Of a stretch of DNA of 64,000 bases, positions 11,881 to 24,600 are shown in pieces. The notes beneath the pieces are model-generated. The model ran no database searches. It was not told where the DNA came from and saw nothing but the letters and a program-made list of their open reading frames with translations. Source of the DNA: Brienomyrus brachyistius (taxonomy: Eukaryota; Chordata; Actinopteri; Osteoglossiformes; Mormyridae); contig NC_064555.1 in assembly GCF_023856365.1 (NCBI RefSeq), forward strand, positions 20,036,254 to 20,100,253. The letters are read 5' to 3'. The position numbers were made by a program, and so were the translations under genes. How positions within the stretch are numbered: position 1 is the first letter of the stretch; every line of letters starts with the position of its first letter.

Positions 11881-14800
11881 CTTTTCAGAAAGTATAGGCA
11901 GTGCTGTGCTTTGCCTACTACCACTTAGACGTTTTTTGTTGCAAGCACAGGTCACAGACCTGTCTTCAAATTTTATATTGCAAGTTTAGTGACAAACACC
12001 GAAAATAATTGCCAGGTCACAAGCACAGACCCCCTCTAGCCTTTAAGACAAGGGGGGCAAATAAATAATCCAAGTGTGCAGAAAATCAATAAAATGAAAA
12101 TTAGACACAAACTAATTCAACTCAAGAAAGAAAATATTATTAAGCTAAGAGAAGTAGAGTTTTTAAGTTTACCATTCATGTAGTACTGGAGACTCACTCA
12201 GACCATAGAATCATACAGAATAGCATTAAAGACACAATTTAGTAATTTAAGCATCCAAAATGAGTAAAAGAGGGGCAGGGCGACTGCTCATTTGTACTAC
12301 TCCCTGTATACTTTCTTATAATGCTACACCATGGGGTTCCTACAACAGGCCTTGAAGAAACCTCTGTCCGGGACAGGTTACTTGTCATACAGGTGGACCA
12401 CAGGCATCATCAATAATGAGATAAATACCTATTTCATTAAATGATTTAAAAAATAATACTTGAATATTCTAATGTAATTCAACATGTACCGGCAAGAAAC
12501 CTTCATCATACAACACAATGTTTTAAGCAGCAGACATGCTTTAATCACAGGACTTGTTCACCATGTCACATTAGGCAAACAGTCTTGTCCTGACAAACTG
12601 TAACTACTGTACAAGAGACGTATCCAAGGAACGGTCATATATAACATGCCTTCAGAAATTCATGACACACTGTCTGATATTGCAATACAGTTCATAAAAA
12701 TGCCTAGGGGGAAGCTAAAACAAAAGGAAGATGACACTTCACGATTCTAATACACATATCACTTAATTTCAGAGTACCGCAATTCACATAACTTCTACTA
12801 TAAGAATCCCACACCGACATGCCAGTTAAAATCAGGCTCAGACGACGCTTCTAGCTGCAGAAGAAAAATACATTTGTGACCAACTTAAATTCGGCCTCAA
12901 TGTCTGCCTCTTAAAACGCGACGCTTCATTCCCAATATATTTGTCTAGATACAAATAGATTTCAAAATGCTGTCGATTTGCTGAGCAATACATGATCTGT
13001 CTATACATATCCAGGCGACGGCTTTTTGTTCCGCTGATACAATCATGTTACCTTGTTAGCTTTGACATGTGGTGACATTTCAGTGACATTGTTTTAAAAT
13101 ACTCTACAGTAAAATAGAACAAGTGTAAGGTGATTAGAGGCTACTTGAATAAAATTAAAGAATGTCGACAAAACAGAATGAGCCTTTAAATGTTTTACGT
13201 TAGAGAAAAGCGTCTATGTTTGTATGTTAAACACCTGTTGGCATAAGCGCATGCAGTTTACGACCGTATGCTTCTCCATCACCTATCAAACACTAGGCCG
13301 ACGGTGCTTAGACAACCACACATAACATGCAAACCAGAAAAATATGCACATGCTTCTTGTGGATTTCAATAGTTTTGTACGTTTATTTTTAATTTATTTA
13401 AATGTCGATTAGGTTTTCTTCTAAACCGTGTATTTACTGAATGAAAAATACAGCAAGCTTTAAGACCAGCTAAAGATGTTATTGCTAGCCAGCTCCCTCC
13501 TGGCGTTGACCGCAGCATTAAGAGCAAATATACACGAACCTGGCTAAAGTGTCTCGGGGATAGTTAGCCGCATCTTAAAAACGTCAGAGCCCCACTGTTC
13601 GCAGCGTTACATCAGCTAGCAGCTCGCGCCACACCGCACACTCCCTCGCGCTCAGTGCCATTGACGTGTCCGACATATTACCGCCTCCATTTCCCTTACT
13701 AACCGATAGGTGGTAAAGTAAGAAAATGAAACTTTGCTCACTTTTCGCTCAGAAATCTCACTGCAAAGTGGATGACGACTGGTTCTGTTGAATTAGGACT
13801 AAGTTTCATTAAGTGTGACACATGGTGCAGCTCAGTTACCGGTGTTAACATGGCATCCTCAGTAAGCATCTCAAATCAGGCACCCGGATGCTATAAGCAT
13901 AGGCCTCGGGGGTCACCTTGTAGGAAAGTCAACATTTACTGAAAAGCCATCTTTATTAAAAAATAACTAAGGCTTTATTCTTTAAAGTCTTTAACGTGTT
14001 TTAATGCGACTGCTAAATGCATTTTTCTAGCTCGTACTGTTATAAATTAAATGCTGTTAACCAGGTGCACTCGTAGTTACAGCTTTCTCTGGACCTGACC
14101 CTACACTGGGTACATGCATGGGGACCATTGTTGACATAAGGATCTAATGCCTAGGTGTCGAGTCTCACGGTTAAAACCCCCAGTCCCCGTGTGGCTCAGG
14201 GTTCATCAGCTGGTAAAGATTGGTAGATTCCATGAGAGGTACCCCTTTAAATATGCTTTATTCCCACCACCTCACAAAATTAGTACATTTTAAAAACACA
14301 ACCGTGGTGCATACATATAACAAAACATATGTACAACTTTTATTTTGAATAATAAAACACCCGGTCATGGTACATTTTAAAAACTCATTTGATAAATGTG
14401 CATAAACATTTTTGTACAAGCTTGAAAAATACAACACACGTATACATGATACATTTTGAAACACTTGTGCAACTTTGAAAATAAAAAAACTTTATGTTAC
14501 ATTAACAAAATCTCCTTTGATAAAAACCCTACAAATTTTTTACAACTTTGCTTTTGTAAAATAAAAGCCATGTTCATATTAGATTTCAAAACTAATTCAC
14601 AAACTGAATGCATAAAACTTTGTACATTTTAAAAATACGTTTGGGCTACAAACACATAACAAAATGTTTTTGTAAAACACCCAAACATCTTACATCTTAA
14701 AACATCTGTACATCTTACTTTGAAAAACTTTTATGTAATGTCTTAAAACAGTTGTACATCTTACTTTGAAAAACTTTCATGTCACATTTTAAAACATTTG

Positions 14801-15521
14801 TACATCTTACTTTGAAAAACTTTCATGTTACGTTTTAAAACATTTGTATATCTGAAAAACTTTCATGTCACATTTTAAAACATTTGTACATCTTACTTTG
14901 AAAAACTTTCATGTTACATTTTAAAACATTTGTGTAACTAAAAACTATGGTGAAGTTATATTACCATTCTTTAAAGTTTTTAATGTGTTTTTGCGTTTAA
15001 TGTGTAAATGCAGCTTACTGGTTGCTATTAAATATAATTAAATAATCATGTACACCTTCTTTAAAATAACAAGACTATATCCTAAATTCTTACACCCTTG
15101 CCTGATTCCACAGTTCCTACCCCCCACTTATGTGTCCCCCATCCCCCCCTTCCATGACTTGTGAGATAAGGAAAAGCACATTTCCCAACCTTTGGTTGTG
15201 CGCTTGTGCGCATGCTTGGGGTTTTGCTGTGTGTGTGTGTGTGTGTGTGTGTCTATGTGTGTGTGTAGGTTGTTCATCTTGCGTCCAAAGTTAAGGTTAT
15301 ATTTTATACTACTTTAAAATAACACATTTTTGTTTGACTGTTTTACAAACACATCTAAAGTTTTTATACATGTAAACATTAACAAAAGCTGTTAATGTCT
15401 TTTCTTTAAAATTTACAAGTCTATTTTGTGTGGTTTTTCACAATAAGACTCATGAACGACTAAGTTAGCGGTCCTATACTTTCACAGACCTAAAGTTAAA
15501 CTCTAAAGCCCCTGACCACCA

Positions 15522-15552
<31 letters not shown>

Positions 15553-18151
15553 TGCACATGAGCATGAATATACATTTACTGAAAAAACATATTTATTAAA
15601 ATAACTAAGGCTTTATTATGTCAAATTTTTTTTTTAAATAATTCCAGCAGATAAATGGGGTCGTTATAGTCAATCTGTAGTCTCCCTGCATAGTGGATGA
15701 CTGCTGACACTGTTGAATTTGAACTATGTTTCATAACTATCAAACAATATGCAGCTCCGTTACCGTTGTCAACTTAGCATTGTACTCCAGCAAGCATCTC
15801 AGATCAAGCTTGTAGATTATATAAGCTGGGGCCGTGGGTACCTTGTAGGATGTCTTTATTAAAATAACTAAGACCTTATTCTTTAAAGTTTTTTTTTATG
15901 TGTATTTGCAGCATGGTGCTAAATGCAGCTTACTGGTTCCTATTAAATGTAATTAAATAATCATGTACACCTTCTTTAAATATAATTAAATAATCATGTA
16001 CACCTTCTTTAAAATAACAAGACTATATCCTAAATTCTTACACCCCTGCCTGATTCCACAGTTCCTACCCCACACTTATGTGGCCCCCCTCCCACCCTTC
16101 CATGACTTGTGAGATAAGAAAAGCAGACTTCTGCCTGCCTGGTCGGTCATTTCTAGCTGCTATTTAGGTTCTTCCTCAAATCCTGTTGCGTAAATGACTT
16201 ATATTCCACTCATATTAATTTAAATCAAAACAATCCTTATACATTTTAATAAAAAACGTGAACTATATATGTTTGGTGTTTTTTGATTGAGCAAACTCTT
16301 TTGTGTTTTTGTGTGCGTGTCCGATACAACTGTAGTTTGTATCAACTTTTTTTTTGTTTGACCTCCGGGGTGTGTGTTTGTCCGCATGCGCGTGAATAAA
16401 CATTTACTGAAAAACGTATTTATTAAAATAACTAAGACTTTATTCTGTCAAAGTTTTAAAAAATGTGTTTTGATGCATGTCACTAAATGCTGCTTAATAG
16501 TACCTAACCGGGGCTGCTCCCCCAGAGACAGTTGCTAGTCCATTTATTCTTTTAAAGACTACTGATTCCAATTTGGTGCCATATGCTTTTATCTTGTAGG
16601 CCGTAGGATAGCTCCGTTTCTACCAGCTATAGGCCATGGTACGTCTGGGCTATTATGCTTAAATTCTTTATTAATTAGCGTTGGCTATGTGCTTTATAAC
16701 ACTGCTGATTCAGGTCTCTTGTAGATTTTCTCTTGACCGGTCAGCGCAGTCTCTCTCTCTTGTACATAGAAAAAACAGAGAATACCTATTATTAGAATGT
16801 TATTTTTAATTTAATTTAATTTAATTAATTAGCATTTTTATCACGCGAATAAAAGAAATAATATACTCACCGGGTAAGGCCTGGATGAACCTCTTTGGCT
16901 GGCAGGAAGGGTAAGACCTCGAAGATACTTGTGCCTCTGCCCTAGGAGGAATAGCCCCCCCCCCGCTCGCCGCAATACAATTTAATTGTCTCTGTCACCC
17001 CATATCTGCACGGTCATGTATGACAAACAAAACTATAAACAGAATTTACTGGCGGGGAAATTGTCAGACTTGATGTATGACCAGGTGGTACGGCCTTGAT
17101 GATGCTACTCGTGCCTGTGTAAGAAAATTATCTGTAATTTGGGACGTATGTGAAAACAAAACTTTAAACAGAATTTACTGGAGGGCAAAAGTGTCAGACT
17201 CGATGTATGGCCCGCGTGGCCGGGTAGGGGGGCGCCTCGATGGCCAGGTGGCTCGGCCCTGCAGAATTTACTGGCGGACAAATTGACAGACTCGATGTAT
17301 GTCTCGACTTATGACCTTTACAAATTGGCGCCATACGCCGATGTGATACAAACGCTTGCGTGAGGAAAAAACACACGGTCAAAACTAGCGCCGAGCGTTT
17401 TTATTGGACGATAGACCCTGCACCTCCTCCTCTCATTCTTTGCTCCAACTTTACCATTTTATCCCACAGTCTCTCACAGTTTCTCTCAGACTCGCGCAGC
17501 AGCACGCCTCTCAGCTCTCCCGCATCGCTCTCTCCGAGGATTATCCAAAAGCCGTGCGGACCTTTCCGCGCTACCGCACCAGTATGTGAATAAGTCCTTT
17601 GCTGATTCTCCGAAGCCCGGGGACCTTACCACGCTACCGCACACCGTACGCTCGCGCTCCATCAGGTAACCCAGCCACGCTCACTCCCCCCCCCCGCGCC
17701 CCACAAAATAATAATAATAATAACTTATTCAAATAACACACGCTCATAAGCACTCTCATCAATATCATTTTTAAAATAATACACACTCATAAGCACTCTC
17801 CTCAATATCATTTTAAAATAATAAACATTTAAAATAAGCATTTAAAATAATAAATAATTAAATCCAAATACCATTGCATCACTAACACAACCAACCCAGG
17901 CCCCTAAGCCACAATCATTTAAAATAATAAATAAATAATTAAATACAAATACCATTGCAGCAGTTACACAACCAACCCCCGGGGAAGAAGACAAAAAAAA
18001 ATATTTAAATAAATAATTAAATCCACATGCTATTGCGTCAGTTACACAACCAAGCTCAACCCACTACAACATAAGCTCCGCCCACTGAACTTTTGAACGT
18101 GACCTTTGACCCGACCTGTCATTTTGACGAAAGCGGTATTGCATCTCTCTC
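11656..18151 (-). repeat. Right arm of the giant inverted repeat
   Basis: This is the reverse complement of the left arm, about 6.50 kb. The main length difference is the CA/TG tract (about 54 nt at 7,861 against about 25 nt at 15,228). Single-base differences are sparse, for example near 17,521, where the left arm has a T/G difference near 5,580. Such high identity over 6.5 kb means either recent formation or continuing arm-to-arm gene conversion. Confidence 0.85.
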
Positions 18152-18320
18152 TTACACTAAAGCACAGTTACATTTATAATATACCTCTTTAAAGTGTACA
18201 AAAATACATTTAAAGTACATTTGAAAAAATACTCAAAGAAAATTATTTCTATTACACTTTTTGTAATTATAGCGCATTATTAATATACTTTACTACGCTA
18301 TTTTTTCACAAGGTCCTCGC
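18152..18320. mobile_element. Right part of the MITE-like repeat split by the palindrome
   Basis: The segment starts with the ttacacta direct repeat and continues with taaagcacagttacattta and further short ATAC-rich phrases, ending near tttttcacaaggtcctcgc. Its style matches 4,826-4,950, supporting one pre-existing repeat interrupted by the palindrome. Confidence 0.4.
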
Positions 18321-19150
18321 TTCCTGGGTAGAACACATACTAGCTGTTTTCCATTCAGTTAAACCATTTTTGGTTTGGAATGCAGACAGAAATTAATCAA
18401 TACATTTCCTGACACGGGAGTAACCTAAATTCACAAGAAGATGTTCAACATGGAAAATAATATGCTAACTGTGGCCGTGATTTCTAGCTAAAGTCAGTCA
18501 TAATCACGAGTTTGGGAACATTTTGGTTACACTAACACTGGAGATACGGTTAGTTGATAAGACCAAGTCTGTCGACTCTGTTATACCAAACTCGGATACG
18601 ATGGGCCCTGGTTCGATGTGCTGGAAACACATCGAACGCATTTAAGTCGTCGTACGACTGGATCAAGACAGAAACACCCTCTGCAAGTAAATTGGTCTCA
18701 TCATGGCTGTAAGAGAAAAAATTTGTGGGTGATTACGACTCTTACATAGCATAGAATTAGTAAGAGTTGTTCACTGTCCTCCTATTACTGTAATATTCTG
18801 GAATATTATGATTGTTCAACTCCAGTACTCACAGTTCGGAACACCTCCAACTCCACCTAGCAGACATACATTTGGGGTGATGGAGGTATTGATTGATTCT
18901 GTGTGTGTATGGACTAACCACCCTGAGATTCTAATGCCTCCTCCAGTACATCCGTGATTCACCCATGCCATTGTGCCAGGATGAGTAGCGCAACATGTTT
19001 TTCTGGAATTAATTGTACAGCTTGTTTGTGGAACGCTTGTCCTAAGAAATTCTTGTTCAAGGATGCTTACCTTGTTTTTCCGAGGAGAAGACAAAGGGTT
19101 ACCCAATATGTTTTGCAGCTGCAAGGAATTTCACTCCACTAAGATAAGAA
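18321..19150. other. Unassigned stretch between palindrome and LTR-like segment
   Basis: A 102-residue minus-strand frame covers 18,816-19,124 but I cannot match it to a family and see no compelling splice partners. A short hairpin (tcgatgtgctggaaacacatcga, quoted in parts: tcgatgtg and cacatcga) occurs near 18,613-18,635. Nothing else could be supported. Confidence 0.3.
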
Positions 19151-19510
19151 TTGACAAAATAAGAGTGCACTGCCGGAGGGGAGGGGTAAGCCAGGCCGGC
19201 TCATTCCCTGCCCACACAAATGCAGTAGCTTTTAAGGTATCTAGTATAAAGGAACGGGGAGGACTCAGTGCGGACTGGAGCTCAGCCTTGGGATAGAGCG
19301 CGCATCACCCGGCACATTCTTGGGACTCACGTGTTGGTCTCCTGCCAGGACTGAGAAGGGCTCCCCAGTCTAAGAGTGAAGGTGGGTGATGATGGCATGC
19401 CCGAGTGTGAATAGCTTGCAGCATTTTATAATTACTTATCAAAGCTTATGATATATAATAATCTTGTATCGCTTTTAATAAAATATTTCTGAACAAACCA
19501 AAGCGTGCCT
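19150..19510 (+). mobile_element. Possible solo LTR
   Basis: The layout is promoter-like then terminator-like: a TATAAA box at 19,245-19,250, about 230 bp of GC-richer sequence, and an AATAAA signal at 19,477-19,482 followed by a T/G-rich stretch. This is the order expected of a retroviral-type U3-R-U5. Exact ends, a target-site duplication and a primer-binding site were not found, so a small host promoter is an alternative. Confidence 0.3.
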
Positions 19511-19839
19511 GTTTGTTCCTTCGAAAGCTATATATCCCCATTATGTATTTTTTTTAATATGCAAATAAGCAACCTTTAGGTTTTGTTATTCGGATATGTT
19601 GATGTCAGATTGTAAGGAGAAGTAGCAAAAACCTGGCCGAACAGAGACTGCTGATAGTAATACGTCTATCTTGGACTGCGCTTGTTTGGTTTTATTAAGC
19701 TTAAACCAATATTCTGCAAGGAAAAGTAGTAAAGACTTCCCAATGTTCTTGGTTGATCATTTGAATACAGACAGTGTTAGCAAATACTGATCACGGGGAA
19801 GTCAGGGAGAGATTGGGGGCTCCAGTCGGCACCATTAGG

Positions 19840-21020
19840 GTGATAAGGAAGTAATTAAATTTAGTGACCAGAGAGCTGAGAGCCGCGCTGCTGTGCGAGA
19901 CTGATGCCGGAGAGCTGAGAGCCATGCCGCTGCGCGAGTCTGAGAGAAACTCTGAGAGAATGAGACTCTGGGAGAAAATGATAAAGTTGGAGCAAAGAAT
20001 GAGAGGAGGCGGAGGGTCTGACATCCAATAAAAACGCTTGGCGGTAGTTTTGACAGAGTATGTGGGTTTTTTTCCTCACGCAAGCGTTTGTATTACATCA
20101 GCGTATGGGGCCGCACTTTTGTACATCCCGGTAGGTCAAATCCCGGTCATCTCTAATAACTTGGGCCATTCATCAAGTTGGACATTTTGTCTCCCAGTAA
20201 ATTCTGTTTGAAGTTTTGTTTTTCATACATGACCGCGCACAAGTACAGATAATTTTACTACGTCGAGCGGGGGGGTTTTCCTCCTATGGTAGAGGCACAA
20301 GTATCATCAAGGCCGTGCCACGCGGGCCATACATCAAGTTGGACATTTTGTCTCCCAGTAAATCCTGTTTGAAGTTTTGTTTTTCATATATGACCGCGCA
20401 CAAGTACAGATATGGGTTCAAAAGAGAAAACTGTAACTATGAGTGCACGTGACCCCCACCACCGCAGCGCGCCCACGACTCGGGTAATGTGTTATTTAAA
20501 ATAAAACATCTTAAGCATTTCGACAACAAGAATCAAGGAATAACGCTGGCGATCCTTGTTAAAATAACTCTTGCTCTCTCTATGTCGTGCTTGTGTTTGC
20601 AGCCACGACACCCACACACCACTGTCTTTTATTGAAAACAGCTGAGGCAAGTCGTTTTCTGAACTTTAAAGTGTGTATACAATAAGTAAACTTGTGTAAA
20701 AGAAGTATGAAATTTGTTATAAAGCACATAGACAACGCTAATCAATAAAGAATTTAAGCATAATAGCCCAGACGTACCATGGCCTATAGCTGGTAGAAAT
20801 GGAGCTATCCTATGACCTACAAGATAAAAGCATATGGCACCAAATTGGAATCAGTAGTCTTTAAAAGAATAAATGGACTAGCAACTGTCTCTGGGGGAGC
20901 ACCCCCGGTTAGGTACTATTAAGCAGCATTCAGTGACATGCATCAAAACACATTTTTTAAATTTTGACAGAATAAAGTCTTAGTTATTTTAACAAATACG
21001 TTTTTCAGTAAATGTTTATT
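19840..21020 (+). mobile_element. Rearranged relative of the palindrome arm
   Basis: Four blocks match the left arm in the same orientation but out of order. About 19,865-20,110 matches 5,575-5,790. About 20,150-20,410 matches 5,985-6,110 as two tandem copies. About 20,415-20,445 matches the gtaacta(c/t)gagtgcac phrase near 9,060-9,085. About 20,695-21,020 matches 6,400-6,720. This shows that the palindrome belongs to a repeat family present more than once and that its single-arm sequence exists without the inverted partner. The frames in this interval are not genes. Confidence 0.7.
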
Positions 21021-21643
21021 TATTATTAAATTTATTATTAAATGTTTATAAATGTATGTGTTTCTCGTAATTTTCATATGTTCTTATGTTAAATAATATT
21101 TTTTTGTTCCAAGAAAATGTGCACTTACTACCCAGATAAATAGTGTTAAAGTTTGAGTGCCTAAGACCTTTGCACAGTACTGTATGCAAAACTAATACAA
21201 TCTGATATAAGCATAATTCCAGCCCCCCATCCGACACACACAAGTAAATAGAATATTGATATAACACACACTTTTTTTTACCAAAAATTACAGGTAACTC
21301 CTACATTCATAAGAATTTATCATTGACACTGAACCACAAGTACTAAATCAGGAACTGTTATATAGCTATAGCTAATGAAGCGTATTAATACCAAGCTGAG
21401 TCCAATTCCTTTAAAACTTCGGCACATTCAATCACCTCTGCAGCTGAGATTTTAATATCAATGGTTATAAAAAAAAACTTTATGCTGAGTTATTTTAAAA
21501 CAAAGTACGACAAGTAAACAATTATCATAAATATAATATAAATGGAAAAATAAGCCGGCTGTTTTTAATAGACATCTTGTCTGCCCCATACATTCTCCTC
21601 CAATACCTGTGAACACTGCGATACATGTTTAGTGACCGACATG
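21021..21643. other. Downstream flank of the THAP gene
   Basis: This AT-rich stretch lies just after the stop codon of the minus-strand THAP gene, so part is probably its 3' UTR. No clear AATAAA on the minus strand was found close to the stop; the nearest obvious TTTATT (plus strand) is at about 21,016, in the transposon relative. No other gene is visible. Confidence 0.35.
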
Positions 21644-24600
21644 CTAATTTATGAATTCATTGCTGAGTTGGAGCTGGAAGCCTTCTAAATGCTCCTTCAG
21701 CTTTTCCCTCAAATCCCCGCCTCCTGCAGCAGTCCTAACCTCTGCTATGTACTGCTCTTTTCCAGTCTGTCCTGTGATCCTTTGCCCTCCATCACTGCCC
21801 TCCAGATAAGGTTCCAGGTTGCCATCAGTCATATCATTATGAAATCCCACCTCTGATACTAGCAGAGGCTGAACTGCAGTGTCTCTGAGCTCCTTCTGGG
21901 CTGTGCCTTTTCTCACATCTTCCCCAGGTACTGGGACCAGCAGCAGATGCCCGTCCCTGTCTTCTTGTACCCAAAACACCTGTTGGTCCTCAGTCCCAAC
22001 TCCCGCCTGTCCCTCACCCACAGAGTCCATCACAAAAACCCTTGGCTGTGCGGTGAGGCCTTGCTGGACCAGCTCGACCTGCTGCATTTGCACATGTGGT
22101 TTATGCAGCTCGAGCCGCATTGACTGCAGCAGGTGCAGGTCCTGGGACGGCGAGACGGCCTGCAGCGATCCTGTTGACAGAGAGCTTGTGAGATACTTCT
22201 GATTTGGCTTCTCTGGCTGCAAGGGTACCTGTAACCTGCGACCTTCCTGGAGTGCACCAGTCTGGCTCACACTTTTTAATGCAGCTGCTTGAGGTTGCAC
22301 CGACTGCGCTTGCTGCTGCTGCGGTGACAGCTGCCAGCCATGCGGCAGCTCCATGGTGACTATCTGCACATCTTCGACTGCATTTCCCTCTTGCCCCCCT
22401 GTGCAGCCACTGTAGTAGTAGTAGTAACAACAGGCCTCAGTTCCTGCGTCTGCAATCTTTTCCTGAGTCCTTCCAGCATTCTGGGTTGTAACTCTACTCT
22501 CTTGGTTGTGTTGGGTTTTCTCATCTGTTTCACGGCTCTGGGAACCATCTTTGTCCTCAAGTCCCTCCTTAACTTTCTCAGATGTTCCTGAACTTCCTTC
22601 CTCCATGTCACCAAGCTGCTTTTGCCCTCTTCCACAGTAGAAGCAGTAGCCCATCTTCTCTTTCGTCCTTGTCGATGATGATTGGGGATACCCTCCCCAT
22701 TCACTTGAGTCTTCTGCTTCATCATCAAAGAGATTCAACTCCTCTGCCATCCTCTCTATCTCCATTTCTTGCTCATCTGTCCCCTGTCTCACGGCCCTAT
22801 CTGCTCTCTCTCTGATACCACCTTGCAGGCTCTGTTTTACCCTCTCTCTACCCTCTTTCCATTTCGCTCCCCCTCTGAGGTGCAGAAGTGTTTGTCGGAG
22901 CCGGTCCTCGCGGAGACGCAGCAGCGTGTGCCTGAGACGCGTCTCCCTCCGTCTGGCTGCGTTGAGCAGGCGCAGGGTCTTCTCCAAGCTATCAATAGCC
23001 CTGTCGTAGCGCTTCCTCCACACCGAGGGACAGAGCTGGGCATAGCTATGCTCTCTGGGCAAATGAAACCCCGGCGGGGGTGGTAGTCGTTTCATGTACC
23101 GAGACGGGGAAGGAGGCTGAGGGGACGATGATGACTGGCGGTCTGTAAGAAACGGTGCTGCCATCTGGGAAGAAGAGGGAGAACTTTCAGAGGGAGGGAG
23201 CAGAACTTGGGATGTGTGAGGTGAGGACTGGGAAAAAGAGGAGGGCAAAGGAGAGTCAGCGCTTGGAAGGGGCTTTGTTCCCATCCCGGCCCCCCCGGCC
23301 TCGTTCACAGCACTGTTTCGCTCAGATGTGTCTTCCAGGAGAGAGTCCACCCCTCCAGCAGCTTTTCCTGCAGCAGCAGAGCTCTCTGGCCCCAGCTGAT
23401 TGCCAGGCTCTAACACAGTCCTTGTCTGCTTCAGGGAACGCGTCTGTCTCCTTGGAAAATACAAAACAAAGACATTGGGGATGATAGGATTCGCTGATTT
23501 CCATTGGTGCATTGGCATAAAAGTTTATGATGTGGTTGCCCCGATTAAAAAAAACATGCACCAGATACAATTCGGGATAAACTCGAGATGCACTGTTTCC
23601 AACATCTTTGCATCTGTAAAATCCTATTTATGAATATATAATTATTAGTAGAGGCCCTATGGCTTTATTATTTAGAAATGTGACCAATAATTTTATATTT
23701 TGATCGATTTCCCCTCTCTAACCTGTTTCTGTATCTGTACCATATTGATTTGCATAACGTTGTGTTAAATTTTTTCTTCACATTGTATTACGTCGAGTCG
23801 CACTGCATCACATGCACATCCCTAAGAAGCATTAATTTCCTCTGTGAAAATGACAGGTTAGATGTGTGTCTCTATGTATTACCGTGCCTGTCTGCTCGTC
23901 TGTGTCTGCTTGCTTGTCTGTTGCCCTTTATCACCAGTGCATCGCTTCTGCCTTGAGAACGTTTCAAAGACAGTAGGTAATGCATCTTCTTTCAGTCTTC
24001 GGTAACCACTGTGTGCAAGAGGGAGAAGCGAATAAGACAAACGGTTGGATAATTGATGGACTGCAACTAAAGACACAAGGCAAATTTTCTTGTGAACTTT
24101 TTATGGAGGACTATTTGAAGAAATAATTTAGTCCTGGCTATAAGAAAATACCCAAACATTGATAATGACAAAATGCTGAACATTCAAATACATATGCTCA
24201 CGATTAGCAGGTGTGATTGACTGCTATGCACTTGTGGTCTATCTCCCTCCAGCTTACCTGACTCCAGACAGCTCAAAACTCTCCGGTGTGAAGTGTTTGG
24301 AGCAGAAGTAGATAAAGTGACTCTGGGGGTCCCACTGACCCTTTCCTTGGGGGTCCTTGCGCTGGGAATTTAAGATCCATTGTGTGCGGCGTGGGCTACC
24401 ACGCTTTGGCAGTCTGTCAAGGATCCAAGGGTTCAAAAGCTTTACTGTCATTTGTACAAATACAGTGAAATGCAATACACATACAATATCATGCAAGTAG
24501 GACAAATGACTACTTTGGTTTAAACAACAGTGCAGACATTAACAAAGTGTAGCAGGATTACACTGGTACACTTCATTAAAACAAAAGGAAAAAAAAAATC

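Larger units (their letters stand above)
4951..18151. mobile_element. 13.2-kb palindromic (foldback) element
   Basis: The left arm (4,951-11,487) reappears in reverse complement as the right arm (11,656-18,151) along its whole length. Paired positions add to about 23,102 at the outer end and 23,143 near the centre, the shift coming mainly from CA-tract length. Only scattered substitutions were seen in the stretches compared. The outer ends are gagagagatgcaataccg and its reverse complement. They are flanked by gtacacta (4,943-4,950) and ttacacta (18,152-18,159), a 7-of-8 match that looks like a target-site duplication. No transposase-like frame was found, so it would be non-autonomous. An assembly fold-back artefact must be excluded, but different outer flanks and the direct repeat argue for a real insertion. 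Confidence 0.75.

Noticed and set aside
18816..19124. A 102-residue minus-strand frame
   Set aside because: No family could be recognised and no convincing splice sites were found around it; kept only as part of an unassigned stretch.
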